The notes under the pieces were generated by a model. It did not search any database and was not told the DNA's origin. It was given only the letters and a program-made list of their open reading frames with translations. A DNA stretch of 64,000 nucleotides from Cetobacterium ceti (GTDB lineage Bacteria; Fusobacteriota; Fusobacteriia; Fusobacteriales; Fusobacteriaceae): the NCBI RefSeq assembly GCF_900167275.1, contig NZ_FUWX01000008.1, positions 41,633-105,632 on the forward strand. Reading direction: 5' to 3'. The translations under genes were made by a program, and so were the position numbers. Positions 24,607-33,529 of this stretch are shown here, in pieces. Every line of letters begins with the position of its first letter. Positions within the stretch are counted from its first letter, which is position 1.

Positions 24607-25296
24607 TTAATCACAGGAATCTAAAGAATCAATAGAAAATATTTTTTTTCCATGAAATTCCATGGGGGGATTCCAAATATTATCTATTAGGATAATGTTT
24701 TTAATTCCAAAATATTTCATCATATTAAGAGAATAAGTCCATCCTACATAATCTTTTTCAAATTTTTGAAATTGAGATTTTTGACCATAAGTTGTAATTT
24801 CTTGTTTTATATGTATTTTTTCAAAATACTTCTTCTCACGGATTCTAGCTTTTTTAATATAGTTTCTCATAAAGATTTTTTCTAAAATTATATCAGACAG
24901 ATTGGTATTTTTTTGAGTTGCTCCTCCGTGCCAACCGACCATAGAATTTTTATATAAAAATATATTTTTACCAGCAGGGAAAACATAATTTGCAGCAGAA
25001 GAAAAAGCATAATTTTTAATATAAATATCTAAGGAATTATCATAAACCCATTCACCTAAATCCATTCCAAGGTTAATTTCTCCACCAGGACAATTTAATC
25101 CTAATCCAATTATATTTTTATTATATAATTTTTTTACCATTTCATTAGCTTCAGGAGTTAAATTTCCATCATAAATAATTAAATTATTACTTATATAAAC
25201 TTTTGTTTCAGGATAGTTTTCTTTTTTATTATTAAAAAATTGAAAAGCTAAAAATAAGATAATAATTAATATGGTTATAGATATAATTTTTTTCAT
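24607..25296 (-). CDS. Membrane-anchored ClpP/crotonase-fold protein, COG3904-like
   Basis: A 229-residue protein with a single N-terminal signal anchor (IISITILIIILFLAFQFF). The rest resembles the ClpP-like serine protease fold: LGLNCPGGEINLGMDLGEWV, then NYAFSSAANYVFPAGK, where the Ser-Ser-Ala supplies a candidate nucleophile, and MVGWHGG, where the His could complete the site. Related COG3904 proteins are poorly characterised periplasmic proteins. The active site is inferred, not shown. Own promoter region upstream; spacing of 38 bases to the next gene on the same strand. Confidence 0.65.
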   Translation of the reverse strand: MKKIISITILIIILFLAFQFFNNKKENYPETKVYISNNLIIYDGNLTPEANEMVKKLYNKNIIGLGLNCPGGEINLGMDLGEWVYDNSLDIYIKNYAFSSAANYVFPAGKNIFLYKNSMVGWHGGATQKNTNLSDIILEKIFMRNYIKKARIREKKYFEKIHIKQEITTYGQKSQFQKFEKDYVGWTYSLNMMKYFGIKNIILIDNIWNPPMEFHGKKIFSIDSLDSCD

Positions 25297-25485
25297 ATAA
25301 TATGGGTCTCCTTATTTAGAAATTTCTTATAATAAACACTATATTATAAAAATGTTATATTTTTTAATTTTTTCTCAAATAGATTAAAAAAGAACATAAA
25401 ATTATATATATTTATACACAAATAAATACAATAAAATTTTGATTTTTTAGTGTATAATAAGATAAATACTTTAAAGGAGGATAAA

Positions 25486-25717
25486 ATGCGAATTCATCAT
25501 ATTTGTATTGAATAAAAATGAAAATAGAGTGGGAATTGTTCATGTTTGTTTTTTTGTTGAAAATATAGAAAACGAGTTGGAAAGAATTAAGTTGATTTAT
25601 AAAAATTTTAAACTAAAAGATAATGAGATTATTTATAATGTTGAGGGAGGAAAATTATTTAAAATTATTTCTCCTGAAGGAAGCATAATAGAAATTAGAA
25701 ATAATCCTTCATTTTAA
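25486..25717 (+). pseudogene. Remnant of a VOC (glyoxalase-type) protein
   Basis: A strong ribosome binding site (AAAGGAGG) precedes ATG at 25486, which encodes only MRIHHICIE before a stop; HHICIE is how VOC proteins begin. In another frame, from about 25508, comes a typical VOC second half: VGIVHVCFFVENIENELERI, then KLFKIISPEGSIIEI. The whole first repeat after residue 9 is missing. This looks like an internal deletion with frameshift, leaving no complete VOC domain. The remaining 69-codon frame has only a TTG start and no ribosome binding site. Confidence 0.75.
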
Positions 25718-25733
25718 AAAAAGGAGTATAAAT

Positions 25734-26249
25734 ATGTCTATAGATATAAAAGTAGTATTTCCAAATGTATATGATGCAGCTAAAATCGTTAACTATATGG
25801 AACAAATAGGTAAAGAAAGTGATTTTTTAAGCTTTGGAGAAGAAGGGCCTCAAATGACCTTGTCAAAAGAAATTGGATACATTCAGCATTTACAGGAGGA
25901 AAATACAAAATCTTTTATGCTCCTATTTAAAAAAGGGGAAGAAATAGTAGGTATAACAACTATTTCAATAAGAGAAGACAGACCTAGAATGAGTCATTTT
26001 GGAATATTAGGAATTTCTATTTTAAAAAAATATTGGGGATTAGGATATGGGAATTTTTTAATGGAAGAAACTTTAAAAATTTCAAAAGAGCGAGGAATTA
26101 AAAAGATTAATTTAGAAGTTAGAACAGATAATGAAAGAGCTATAAAATTATATAATAAATATAATTTTGAAATAGAGGGGAAAATTATAAAAAATACATT
26201 TATTAACAATGAATATTTTGATTGTTATATGATGGGAAGAGAAATTTAA
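25734..26249 (+). CDS. GNAT N-acetyltransferase
   Basis: A 171-residue GNAT protein with an N-terminal segment, then LGISILKKYWGLGYGNFLMEE (motif A acetyl-CoA loop, about residues 96-116) and INLEVRTDNERAIKLYNKYNF (motif B), ending YFDCYMMGREI. Substrate unknown. AAAAAGGAG ribosome binding site. It follows the VOC remnant by 16 bases and may once have been co-transcribed with it. Confidence 0.88.
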   Translation: MSIDIKVVFPNVYDAAKIVNYMEQIGKESDFLSFGEEGPQMTLSKEIGYIQHLQEENTKSFMLLFKKGEEIVGITTISIREDRPRMSHFGILGISILKKYWGLGYGNFLMEETLKISKERGIKKINLEVRTDNERAIKLYNKYNFEIEGKIIKNTFINNEYFDCYMMGREI

Positions 26250-26277
26250 AAAAAACTATTTTAAAATAGTTTTTTTC
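26249..26277. terminator. Bidirectional terminator
   Basis: AAAAAAACTATTTT / AAAATAGTTTTTTT hairpin between the convergent GNAT and SHOCT genes; it overlaps the end of both. Confidence 0.8.
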
Positions 26278-26477
26278 ATTTCCTCATATTCTTCCTTAGA
26301 TATTTCTCCTTTAGCATATCGTTTGTTTAAAATCTCTAAAGCAGATTCTGAATGAAAAATATTTTCATTAGATTTATTACCACTGATTCCTTTAAAAATA
26401 AGAACAATAATAATCACAAATACAATAATTCCAAAAAATGGAAACATCCACATCCCTCCATAATAATCCATATACAT
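26256..26477 (-). CDS. Small membrane protein with SHOCT domain
   Basis: A 73-residue protein: one transmembrane helix (MWMFPFFGIIVFVIIIVLIF) followed by a C-terminal SHOCT motif (ALEILNKRYAKGEISKEEYEEMKKTI), a short helical hairpin common in small membrane proteins and thought to mediate oligomerisation. The start at 26477 is chosen because GGAAGGTG is well placed; the open frame extends further to 26510 without support. Function unknown. Confidence 0.85.
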   Translation of the reverse strand: MYMDYYGGMWMFPFFGIIVFVIIIVLIFKGISGNKSNENIFHSESALEILNKRYAKGEISKEEYEEMKKTILK

Positions 26478-26594
26478 TTTCACACCTTCCTTTATTATTA
26501 TATTGAACAAAAAAATATATTATCCTTTAAAAAAAATATTAATTATGATAGAATAATAAAATCATTTTTATTTTTTTAGAGTTCGGAGGAGTTT

Positions 26595-28139
26595 ATGAAG
26601 GATATTTTTAGAAAGACTCAGTATATAATATTATTATTTTTACTGAGCACAAGTATTTTTGCTAAAATAGTTAAAATTGATATTATCAGTTTTAATGATT
26701 TCCATGGAAATGTGGCTGAGGACACAAGGGAAAAGGGAAAAAATATTGGAATGGCAAAGATGGTTGGATATGTCAATGAAGTTAAAAAGGGAAATCCTAA
26801 TGTAATTGTTGTAAGTGGTGGAGATAACTATCAAGGTACAGCAATATCAAATTTAACATTTGGAGCACCAGTTAATAGAATGATGAAGGCTATGAAAGTA
26901 ACAGCTTCAGCAGTTGGAAACCATGAATTTGACTGGGGAAGTGAAAGAATTGGTAAATGGGCTAAGGAAGGAAATTTTGATTATTTAGCTGCTAATATTT
27001 ATGATAAAAAAACTGGAAAACTTGTTACATGGGCTAAACCATATAAAGTTATAAAAGTTGATGGAATAAAAATTGGTATTATAGGTCTTGCAACAGAAGA
27101 AACAGCTTATCAAACAAATGCAGAATTTGTAAAAAATATTGAATTTAAACCTGCTAATGAAGCTGCTCAATATTGGGTAAATTATTTAAATGCAGGAAAA
27201 GATAAAATGGGTAAACCAGATATTATTATTGCAATAACACATATTCCAAGTGCTCAAGGTGAAAATAAAGTTATATCTGGAGAAGAACTAAATAAATTAA
27301 CTAAAGTTAAGGGAATTTCTGGAATTATTACAGGTCATTCCCATAGAACAGTTTCAGGAATTATGAACGGAATTCCTGTAATTCAAGCTTATAAATATGG
27401 AAGAGCTTTAGGAAGATTACATATAGTTATGGAAGATGGGAAAATAATTGAAATTAAACCTTCTGTGGATATGGTTTCTAATAATAAATCAGATATTATT
27501 CCAGATAAGGGAACAGAAGGGATTTTAGATAAAGAAACAAAAGATTTATCTAAAGTTTTAAAAGTTAAAATTGGAAAATTAAATGAAGATTTAACTCATG
27601 ATAGAGGTGGATCTTTAAGTAAATTAGGTTATTGGGCAACAGATGCAATGAGAAAGGCCGCCCATGCACAAATTGGATTAACTAATGGTGGTGGATTTAG
27701 AAGAACACTATATAAAGGTGATATTACAATGGGAGATATGTATGAAATTATGCCATTTGATAATCCTTTGGTTTTAGTGAAAGTCACAGGAGCTCAATTA
27801 AAGAAATTAATTGACCATGGAATTGGAGCAGATTTTATGTCTGATGGACAATTTGCAGGGGTAAAAGTTAAATATGATCCTACAAAGGAATATGAACATA
27901 GGGTTGTTTCTGTAGTTTTAGAAGATGGAACTCCAATTAAAGATAATGAGATTTATACAGTTGCTACAGATGGATTTCTTGTAAGTGGTGGAGATAGATA
28001 TAATTTTAAAGATTCTGTGGAAATAAAAAATTTATTTATTTCTATTAGAGAAACTCTTGTAGATAGAGTTAAAGATGAAAAAGTAGTAAAAGTACCAAAT
28101 ATAGATGATTTATTAATACCAGTGCCTACCTCTCGTTAG
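26595..28139 (+). CDS. Exported 5'-nucleotidase / 2',3'-cyclic phosphodiesterase (UshA family)
   Basis: A 514-residue periplasmic metallophosphoesterase. A signal peptide (YIILLFLLSTSIFA) is followed by IISFNDFHGN, SGGDNYQG, VGNHEFDWG and TGHSHRTVSG, the dinuclear-metal ligand blocks, in the N-terminal catalytic domain. A C-terminal 5'-nucleotidase domain (GLTNGGGFRRTL ... MPFDNPLVLVKVTG ... SGGDRYNF) follows. It scavenges nucleosides and phosphate from external nucleotides. The last codons lie in the terminator stem. Confidence 0.93.
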   Translation: MKDIFRKTQYIILLFLLSTSIFAKIVKIDIISFNDFHGNVAEDTREKGKNIGMAKMVGYVNEVKKGNPNVIVVSGGDNYQGTAISNLTFGAPVNRMMKAMKVTASAVGNHEFDWGSERIGKWAKEGNFDYLAANIYDKKTGKLVTWAKPYKVIKVDGIKIGIIGLATEETAYQTNAEFVKNIEFKPANEAAQYWVNYLNAGKDKMGKPDIIIAITHIPSAQGENKVISGEELNKLTKVKGISGIITGHSHRTVSGIMNGIPVIQAYKYGRALGRLHIVMEDGKIIEIKPSVDMVSNNKSDIIPDKGTEGILDKETKDLSKVLKVKIGKLNEDLTHDRGGSLSKLGYWATDAMRKAAHAQIGLTNGGGFRRTLYKGDITMGDMYEIMPFDNPLVLVKVTGAQLKKLIDHGIGADFMSDGQFAGVKVKYDPTKEYEHRVVSVVLEDGTPIKDNEIYTVATDGFLVSGGDRYNFKDSVEIKNLFISIRETLVDRVKDEKVVKVPNIDDLLIPVPTSR

Positions 28140-28157
28140 AGAGATAGGCTTTTTTTA
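28124..28157 (+). terminator. Terminator overlapping the 5'-nucleotidase stop codon
   Basis: GCCTACCTCTC (28124-28134) pairs with GAGAGATAGGC (28139-28149) apart from one mismatch, with a T-run after; the TAG stop at 28137-28139 is at the loop. Confidence 0.85.
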
Positions 28158-28159
28158 TT

Positions 28160-28801
28160 TTAATCATTATCCAGTTGAACACAAGCTTTTTCATATTCTT
28201 TTTGGCTTTCTTGAATACATTTTTCCTTAGGTGGAAAATTTTTATCAAATTCTTCTACTTCTTCAAGGGTAGCTTCTAGCCCTTGAGAAAATTCAGCATA
28301 TCCAGAAATATTATCTAGGGCTCCATCATATAAAGGTAAAACTAAAAGTCCCTTATAAAAATTCATATCTCCCATAGCAATATTATATTTTTTACCACCT
28401 AAAAATCCATAGGGATTATAATGATATGGGTACCCTAAAGTAGTAATAGCTCTATATCCTAATTTTTTACATTGTTCAATGGAATAAGTTATTAATTTTC
28501 TTCCTAATCCCATTCTGTGAAACTCAGGAGAAATAAATACAGGCCCAAAGGATACGGTTTTATATTCCACACCATCTTTTCCTATAATTTTAGAATGGGT
28601 ATAAAATATTGCCCCTTCTATTTTTCCATTTACCTCAATTACAAAGGTAAGCTCTTTTATAAAATCCTTATGATCACGAATTTTATGAACAATATAATGT
28701 TCCATCGCACCTGGGATATAAAGATTCCAAAATGCTTCCCTTGCAACTTCTTCAACTCTTTTATAGTCACTTTTTTCTTCATTTCTAATAATTATATTCA
28801 T
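28160..28801 (-). CDS. GNAT N-acetyltransferase
   Basis: A 213-residue GNAT acetyltransferase of the YhbS-like type: VEEVAREAFWNLYIPG near the N-terminus, then FGPVFISPEFHRMGLGRKLI (acetyl-CoA loop) and GYRAITTLGYPYHYNPYGF. The C-terminal third (ASQ-poor, Glu-rich) is unassigned. GGGGAG ribosome binding site. Substrate unknown. Confidence 0.87.
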   Translation of the reverse strand: MNIIIRNEEKSDYKRVEEVAREAFWNLYIPGAMEHYIVHKIRDHKDFIKELTFVIEVNGKIEGAIFYTHSKIIGKDGVEYKTVSFGPVFISPEFHRMGLGRKLITYSIEQCKKLGYRAITTLGYPYHYNPYGFLGGKKYNIAMGDMNFYKGLLVLPLYDGALDNISGYAEFSQGLEATLEEVEEFDKNFPPKEKCIQESQKEYEKACVQLDND

Positions 28802-28892
28802 ATAATCTCCCCGTTTTTAAAGATATATGATTATATCAATTTTTTTCTTAAAAGTAAACTATGTAGAAATTAACGTAAATAAAACATAATAA

Positions 28893-30107
28893 TTATTCGT
28901 GTAATTTTACAGGTCTTTTTAATAGAGATTCTATTTTTAAAGGTAATCCAAATAGATTTATAAATCCTTCAGCATCTTTTTGATTGTATACATTATCCCC
29001 TTCAAAGGTTGAAAAAGATTCTGAATGTAAAGAATATGGAGATTTACAACCTGCTAAAATCATATTTCCTTTGTAAAGTTTTATTTTAACTTCCCCTGTA
29101 ACATATTCTTGAGTTATATCACCAAAAGCACTTAAAGATTTTCTTAAAGTAGTAAACCATTTACCATTATATATTAATTTTGAAAACTCTTGTGATAGTA
29201 ATTGTTTCATATGGGCAGTGTCCTTATCTAAACATAATCTTTCTAATTCTTCATGGGCATAAAATAAAATTGTTCCGCCTGGAGTTTCATAAACACCTCT
29301 AGATTTCATTCCAACCAATCTATTTTCAACCATATCTAAAATTCCAATTCCGTGAAGACCACCGATTTTATTGAGTTTACTTATTATTTCGCTTCCAGAT
29401 AATGTTTCATCATTTAACTTAACTGGAATTCCCTTTATAAACTCAAGTTTTATATATTCACCTTTATCAGGAGCATTTTCCACTGTATTTGTCCATTGTA
29501 AAATATTATCATAATTAGGCTCATTTTCAGGAAGCTCTAAATCAAATCCTTCATGACTTATATGGAAGATATTTTCATCTCTACTGTATGGAGATTTTTT
29601 AGGAAATGGTAAAGTAATACCTTTTTCTTCTAAATAGGCGATCTCTTCCTCTCTAGATTTTATATCCCAGATTCTCCAAGGGGCAATGATTTCAATAGTT
29701 GGATCTAAAGCTTTAACACCTAGTTCAAATCTAACTTGATCATTCCCTTTTCCAGTGGCACCATGAGCAATATATTTAGCCTTTTCTTTTTGAGCAATTT
29801 CAACTAAGGCTTTAGTAATAACAGGTCTTGCCATGGCAGTTCCTAATAAATATTTATTTTCATAAACTCCTCCCATTTTTAAAGTTGGGAATACGTATTC
29901 TTCTACAAACTCCTCAGTTTTATCAATAGCATAGAATTTACTTGCACCAATTAAATAGGCTTTTTCTTCAACAGATTTAAAATCTTCCTTTTGCCCAACA
30001 TTTACAACTACGGCTATAACTTCACAATCATAATTATCTTTTAGCCATGGAATTATAACAGATGTATCTAATCCTCCTGAATATGCTAATACTATTTTGT
30101 CTTTCAT
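28893..30107 (-). CDS. argG: Argininosuccinate synthase
   Basis: A 404-residue enzyme that joins citrulline and aspartate using ATP. The PP-loop AYSGGLDTS (residues 8-16) and blocks [26 protein letters not shown] and [12 protein letters not shown] are clear. It is transcribed after the amino-acid-binding protein (20-base gap), away from argH, with a ribosome binding site AGGAGG. The operon leader contains a putative Arg leader peptide and terminator (30872-31058). No other arginine biosynthesis genes are here, so citrulline is presumably imported or made elsewhere. Confidence 0.97.
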   Translation of the reverse strand: MKDKIVLAYSGGLDTSVIIPWLKDNYDCEVIAVVVNVGQKEDFKSVEEKAYLIGASKFYAIDKTEEFVEEYVFPTLKMGGVYENKYLLGTAMARPVITKALVEIAQKEKAKYIAHGATGKGNDQVRFELGVKALDPTIEIIAPWRIWDIKSREEEIAYLEEKGITLPFPKKSPYSRDENIFHISHEGFDLELPENEPNYDNILQWTNTVENAPDKGEYIKLEFIKGIPVKLNDETLSGSEIISKLNKIGGLHGIGILDMVENRLVGMKSRGVYETPGGTILFYAHEELERLCLDKDTAHMKQLLSQEFSKLIYNGKWFTTLRKSLSAFGDITQEYVTGEVKIKLYKGNMILAGCKSPYSLHSESFSTFEGDNVYNQKDAEGFINLFGLPLKIESLLKRPVKLHE

Positions 30108-30127
30108 GTATTCCTCCTATGGTTTAT

Positions 30128-30844
30128 TTATTTAAAATATTTTGTTAATAACTCATCATAATATCCCTCTTCTTTAATTTCCTTCAGGGCTTTATTTATA
30201 CTGTTTAGTAATTCTTTTTGATTTTTTCCAATGGCAATGGCATATTGTTCTTCTTGAGAATTAATTTCAACTACTTTAATTCCCTTATTTTTCTTTTGAT
30301 ACATATGCCCAGGAGCAGAATCAATAATTATTCCATCTATTTTATCTGTTAAAAGTCCAATGATTGCTCCTGGAGTTGAATCATATTGAATTTTATTATT
30401 TAAGGAATTTTTTGTAGCTAGAATATCCCCTGTATAACCTAAAACAACTCCTATTTTTTTATTTTTTAAATCATTTAAACTTTCAATGGAATTATTATCT
30501 TTAGTTAAAATAACCTGTTTAGCCACAAAATATGGTTCTGAAAAGTCTACAAATTTTTCTCTTTCTTTTGTTTTGCTTAATCCAGCTATAATTAAATCAA
30601 TTTTTTTACTTTGTAAACTAGGAATTAATCCATCAAAGGTCATATCCTTTACAATAATTTTTTTCCCAATTTTTTTCCCAATTTTATTCATAAGATCAAT
30701 ATCGAAACCAACAATATCTCCCTTTTCCATATATTCAAAGGGGACAAAGGCTGCATTGGTTCCAACAACTAGTGTATTTTCCTTTCCGTAGGAAAAAATG
30801 AAACTTAGAATAAAAATTAAAATTCCAAAAATATTTCTTTTCAT
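30128..30844 (-). CDS. Periplasmic amino-acid-binding protein of an ABC transporter
   Basis: A 238-residue family 3 extracellular solute-binding protein with signal peptide (IFGILIFILSFIFSYG). TNAAFVPFEYMEKGDIVGFDIDL, then LIAGLSKTKEREKFVDFSEPY are characteristic of polar amino acid (Arg/Lys/His/Gln) binders. It is the first gene of the argG operon, so arginine or citrulline is a reasonable ligand, by context only. No permease or ATPase gene is adjacent, so it must use a transporter encoded elsewhere. Confidence 0.9.
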   Translation of the reverse strand: MKRNIFGILIFILSFIFSYGKENTLVVGTNAAFVPFEYMEKGDIVGFDIDLMNKIGKKIGKKIIVKDMTFDGLIPSLQSKKIDLIIAGLSKTKEREKFVDFSEPYFVAKQVILTKDNNSIESLNDLKNKKIGVVLGYTGDILATKNSLNNKIQYDSTPGAIIGLLTDKIDGIIIDSAPGHMYQKKNKGIKVVEINSQEEQYAIAIGKNQKELLNSINKALKEIKEEGYYDELLTKYFK

Positions 30845-30871
30845 AAATCATCTCCTTAAAAATTTTTTTAT

Positions 30872-30906
30872 AAAAAAAAATCAGTGCTTAAAAAACACTG
30901 ATTTTT
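30872..30906 (-). terminator. Leader terminator (attenuator) of the argG operon
   Basis: On the minus strand AAAATCAGTG and CACTGATTTT form a 10-bp stem followed by a run of nine T, lying 28 bases before the solute-binding gene and 43 bases after the leader-peptide stop codon. A terminator between promoter and first gene implies attenuation. Confidence 0.8.
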
Positions 30907-30947
30907 CCCATGTAAAATTTTATAAATTTAAATAAAAAATTATAAAA

Positions 30948-31058
30948 TTAACTGTATATAAAATTATATACAAAATGAGTCCAAATGTTTTTCGGCCATA
31001 ATAAATATATTTTTTTTAAACATATTTTCCTGATCCTAAAAACAATTGTCCTTAACAT
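30948..31058 (-). CDS. Putative arginine leader peptide of the argG operon
   Basis: A 36-codon frame with a strong AAGGAGG site seven bases before its ATG. It begins MLRTIVFRIRK: codons 3, 8 and 10 are all AGG (Arg). It lies about 33 bases after the predicted transcription start and before an intrinsic terminator. A minus-strand stretch ACTCATTTT in codons 27-29 could pair with AAAATCAGT of the terminator 5' arm with one mismatch. This fits attenuation by ribosome stalling at Arg codons. Everything here is read by eye; a T-box was looked for and not found. Confidence 0.55.
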   Translation of the reverse strand: MLRTIVFRIRKICLKKIYLLWPKNIWTHFVYNFIYS

Positions 31059-31097
31059 TTCATATCCTCCTTAATATTTTTTTCTATTTGAGTGAGA

Positions 31098-31126
31098 TGA
31101 TAACAGATTTTATATAAAAATGTCAA
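31098..31126 (-). promoter_or_regulatory. Promoter of the argG operon
   Basis: On the minus strand TTGACA (31126-31121), a 17-base gap and TTATCA (31103-31098). The -35 lies in one arm of an inverted repeat shared with the argH promoter. Confidence 0.6.
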
Positions 31127-31160
31127 TAAATTTTTTATTTTTTATTTTTATTGACATTTT
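31116..31160. promoter_or_regulatory. Inverted repeat spanning both -35 elements, possible operator
   Basis: AAAAATGTCAATAAA (31116-31130) and TTTATTGACATTTTT (31146-31160) are a perfect 15-base inverted repeat with a 15-base AT spacer. Each arm contains the -35 of one divergent promoter, so a dimeric regulator bound here could control argG and argH together. It may also be a by-product of two good -35 elements. Confidence 0.4.
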
Positions 31161-31180
31161 TTTTCACATTATAGTATACT
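31151..31180 (+). promoter_or_regulatory. Promoter of argH
   Basis: TTGACA (31151-31156), an 18-base gap and TATACT (31175-31180), 46 bases before the argH start. Confidence 0.65.
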
Positions 31181-31226
31181 CATTTCAATTTAAAAAATTT
31201 TATTATAAACAAGAAAGGAGAATTAT

Positions 31227-32627
31227 ATGCAATATTTTTCAGGTAGATTTAAAGAGAAAGCAGATAAACTTATTTTAGATTTTCACTCATCCATAGGGTT
31301 TGACCAAAGACTTTACAAATATGATATTTTAGGAAGTATCGCCCATGTGAAAGGACTTGCTAAGGGAAATATTATTTCTCAAGAGGAGAAAAATCTTATT
31401 GAAAAAACTTTAATTGAAATTTTAGACGATATTGAAAATGGAAAAATCAAATTTTCAATTGCCTATGAAGATATTCATATGAATATTGAAAAAATTTTAA
31501 TAGACAGAATTGGAGATGTGGGGAAAAAATTACATACTGGAAGAAGTCGAAATGATCAAGTTGCACTAGATATGAAACTTTTTGCCAAGGATGAAGTAAA
31601 AATAATTCAATCTTTTTTAATTGAATTATTGGATGAAATTAAAATCTTAGGTGAAGAAAATTTAAAAACATATATGCCAGGATTTACCCATTTACAAAAA
31701 GCTCAACCAATTTCTTTTAGTCATTATATTTTAGCCTATGGAGAGATGTTTAAAAGAGATTTTTTAAGATTAGAAAATGCCTTTGAACTTATGAACTATT
31801 CACCTTTAGGAGCTGCTGCTTTAGGGGGAACAACATATCCTATAGATAGAGAATATACTGCTTCACTTTTAGGTTTTAAGGGACCAACGTTAAATAGTTT
31901 AGATAGTGTTAGTGATAGAGATTATCTAATAGAAATTATGAGTTCCTTGTCACTTCTTATAATGCACCTGTCTAAATTTTCAGAAGATCTTATAATTTAT
32001 AGTTCCAATGAATTTAATTATATTGAAATAAGTGATGGTTTTTCTACAGGAAGTAGTATAATGCCTCAGAAAAAAAATCCCGATGCAGCAGAATTAATTC
32101 GTGGAAAAACAGGAAGAGTTTATGGAAATTTAATGGGATTACTTACAACAATGAAGGGACTGCCTTTAGGATATAATAAGGATATGCAAGAGGATAAAGA
32201 GGCTTTTTTTGATAGTGTAGATACAATTAAAGGTTGTTTAAAAGTTTTCATAGGTATGGTTAAAACTTTAAAAATAAATAAAGATATTTTACTTTTAGCA
32301 TGTAAAGAGGGGTTCATCAATGCTACAGATGTTGCAGATTATTTAACTATAAAAGGATTAAGCTTTAGAGATGCCTATAAAATAACAGGAGAAATTGTAA
32401 AATATTCAATTGAAAATAAACTTACGTTAGATACACTTTCTATTACTGAGTATAAGAAATTTTCTCCTTATTTTTTTGAAGATGTATATAAATATATTTC
32501 CATTGAAAATTGTGTGGAAAAAAGATTATCCTTTGGAGGAACAGCTTCTAAAAATATTAAAATACAATTGGATGAATTAACTTTATTTTTAAAAAGAGCT
32601 AAAGAAAATCTTTTAAATTATATTTAA
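31227..32627 (+). CDS. argH: Argininosuccinate lyase
   Basis: A 466-residue fumarase/aspartase-superfamily enzyme splitting argininosuccinate into arginine and fumarate. HTGRSRNDQVALD, the FTHLQKAQPISF block and the signature GSSIMPQKKNPDAAELIRGK are present. Divergent from the argG operon with back-to-back promoters. Ribosome binding site AAAGGAG. A terminator follows at 32635-32664. Confidence 0.97.
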   Translation: MQYFSGRFKEKADKLILDFHSSIGFDQRLYKYDILGSIAHVKGLAKGNIISQEEKNLIEKTLIEILDDIENGKIKFSIAYEDIHMNIEKILIDRIGDVGKKLHTGRSRNDQVALDMKLFAKDEVKIIQSFLIELLDEIKILGEENLKTYMPGFTHLQKAQPISFSHYILAYGEMFKRDFLRLENAFELMNYSPLGAAALGGTTYPIDREYTASLLGFKGPTLNSLDSVSDRDYLIEIMSSLSLLIMHLSKFSEDLIIYSSNEFNYIEISDGFSTGSSIMPQKKNPDAAELIRGKTGRVYGNLMGLLTTMKGLPLGYNKDMQEDKEAFFDSVDTIKGCLKVFIGMVKTLKINKDILLLACKEGFINATDVADYLTIKGLSFRDAYKITGEIVKYSIENKLTLDTLSITEYKKFSPYFFEDVYKYISIENCVEKRLSFGGTASKNIKIQLDELTLFLKRAKENLLNYI

Positions 32628-32634
32628 ATAAACA

Positions 32635-32664
32635 AATCCCAAGATAAAATAAATCTTGGGATTT
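32635..32664. terminator. Bidirectional terminator between argH and the adhesin gene
   Basis: AAATCCCAAGAT / ATCTTGGGATTT stem flanked by AT-rich tails between convergent genes. Confidence 0.85.
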
Positions 32665-32668
32665 TATA

Positions 32669-33529
32669 TTATAGACTGAATCTATATCTTGTTCCAACTC
32701 CAATTGCAGATGTTTTAATATCTTCTGTTGAAACAGAATATTTAATGTTAACTCCAAGTCTATCACTTGGTTCCATAGCCATTCCAAGAGCAACTGATTG
32801 ACTATCTCCATAATTTCCGACTGCTCCAGCTATTACCACATCATTAGAATTAGGAATAGTTCCAAAATCAAGAGAAGACATAGCTGCCATTAGTGAAAGT
32901 CCTCTATTCATTTTTTTATCCATTTTATTGAATTTATTATTAATATCTTGATTATTATGTTTAATATTATTTGAAAGATTTTCTATACTTTCCCTATTAT
33001 TTTTGACTTTATCATTAGTTTTATTAAGTTGACTCATATTAACTCCATCATTATCATCTTTACCATCGGCGATATTAGTAAGTCTTCTTTTTATATCCTT
33101 TGAGCCAAATGATACAGTTTCTCTTTCTGAACTTGAAGAACCAAAACCTATAGCTACAGAGGAAGCACCATTAGCTTCAGCACCAGCACCTAAAGCAATA
33201 GCTGAATGTTTTGTAGCTTTAGAAAGAGTTCCAATTGAAATAGCTTGATTATCTGTAGCTTTTGATTGTAATCCTATAGAAATAGATTTTTTTTCTGAAG
33301 CTGAAGCCTCAGTTCCTAAGGCAATAGAACTGTTTCCAGAAGAAATAGAATCTTCTCCTATTGCAACACTATTATAATCTGTAGCCTTAGCATTTTTTCC
33401 AATAGCTACTGTTCTATATGGATTTGCAGATGCCTTATCTCCTAAAGATACTCCGTGAACTTCAGATCCATAAGTCAAAACTCCTGTTAAAATAAAAATT
33501 CCTAAAATATTAAAATATACTTTTTTCAC
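32669..33529 (-). CDS. Short YadA-type trimeric autotransporter adhesin
   Basis: A 286-residue outer-membrane trimeric autotransporter. A signal peptide (FNILGIFILTGVLTYG) is followed by a head of seven or so 14-residue YadA-head repeats with the (S/A)xAIG/ALG pattern at about residues 35-155, a neck (RRLTNIADGKDDNDGVN), a coiled-coil stalk (about 165-205) and the C-terminal YadA anchor of four beta strands ending GTRYRFSL. It is small for the family but complete. Such proteins are typical fusobacterial adhesins; the ligand is unknown. Confidence 0.92.
   Translation of the reverse strand: MKKVYFNILGIFILTGVLTYGSEVHGVSLGDKASANPYRTVAIGKNAKATDYNSVAIGEDSISSGNSSIALGTEASASEKKSISIGLQSKATDNQAISIGTLSKATKHSAIALGAGAEANGASSVAIGFGSSSSERETVSFGSKDIKRRLTNIADGKDDNDGVNMSQLNKTNDKVKNNRESIENLSNNIKHNNQDINNKFNKMDKKMNRGLSLMAAMSSLDFGTIPNSNDVVIAGAVGNYGDSQSVALGMAMEPSDRLGVNIKYSVSTEDIKTSAIGVGTRYRFSL

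Noticed and set aside
30845-31058. T-box or metabolite riboswitch controlling argG.
   Set aside because: No AGGGTGG-type T-box sequence or recognisable aptamer core; the leader-peptide model explains the parts better.
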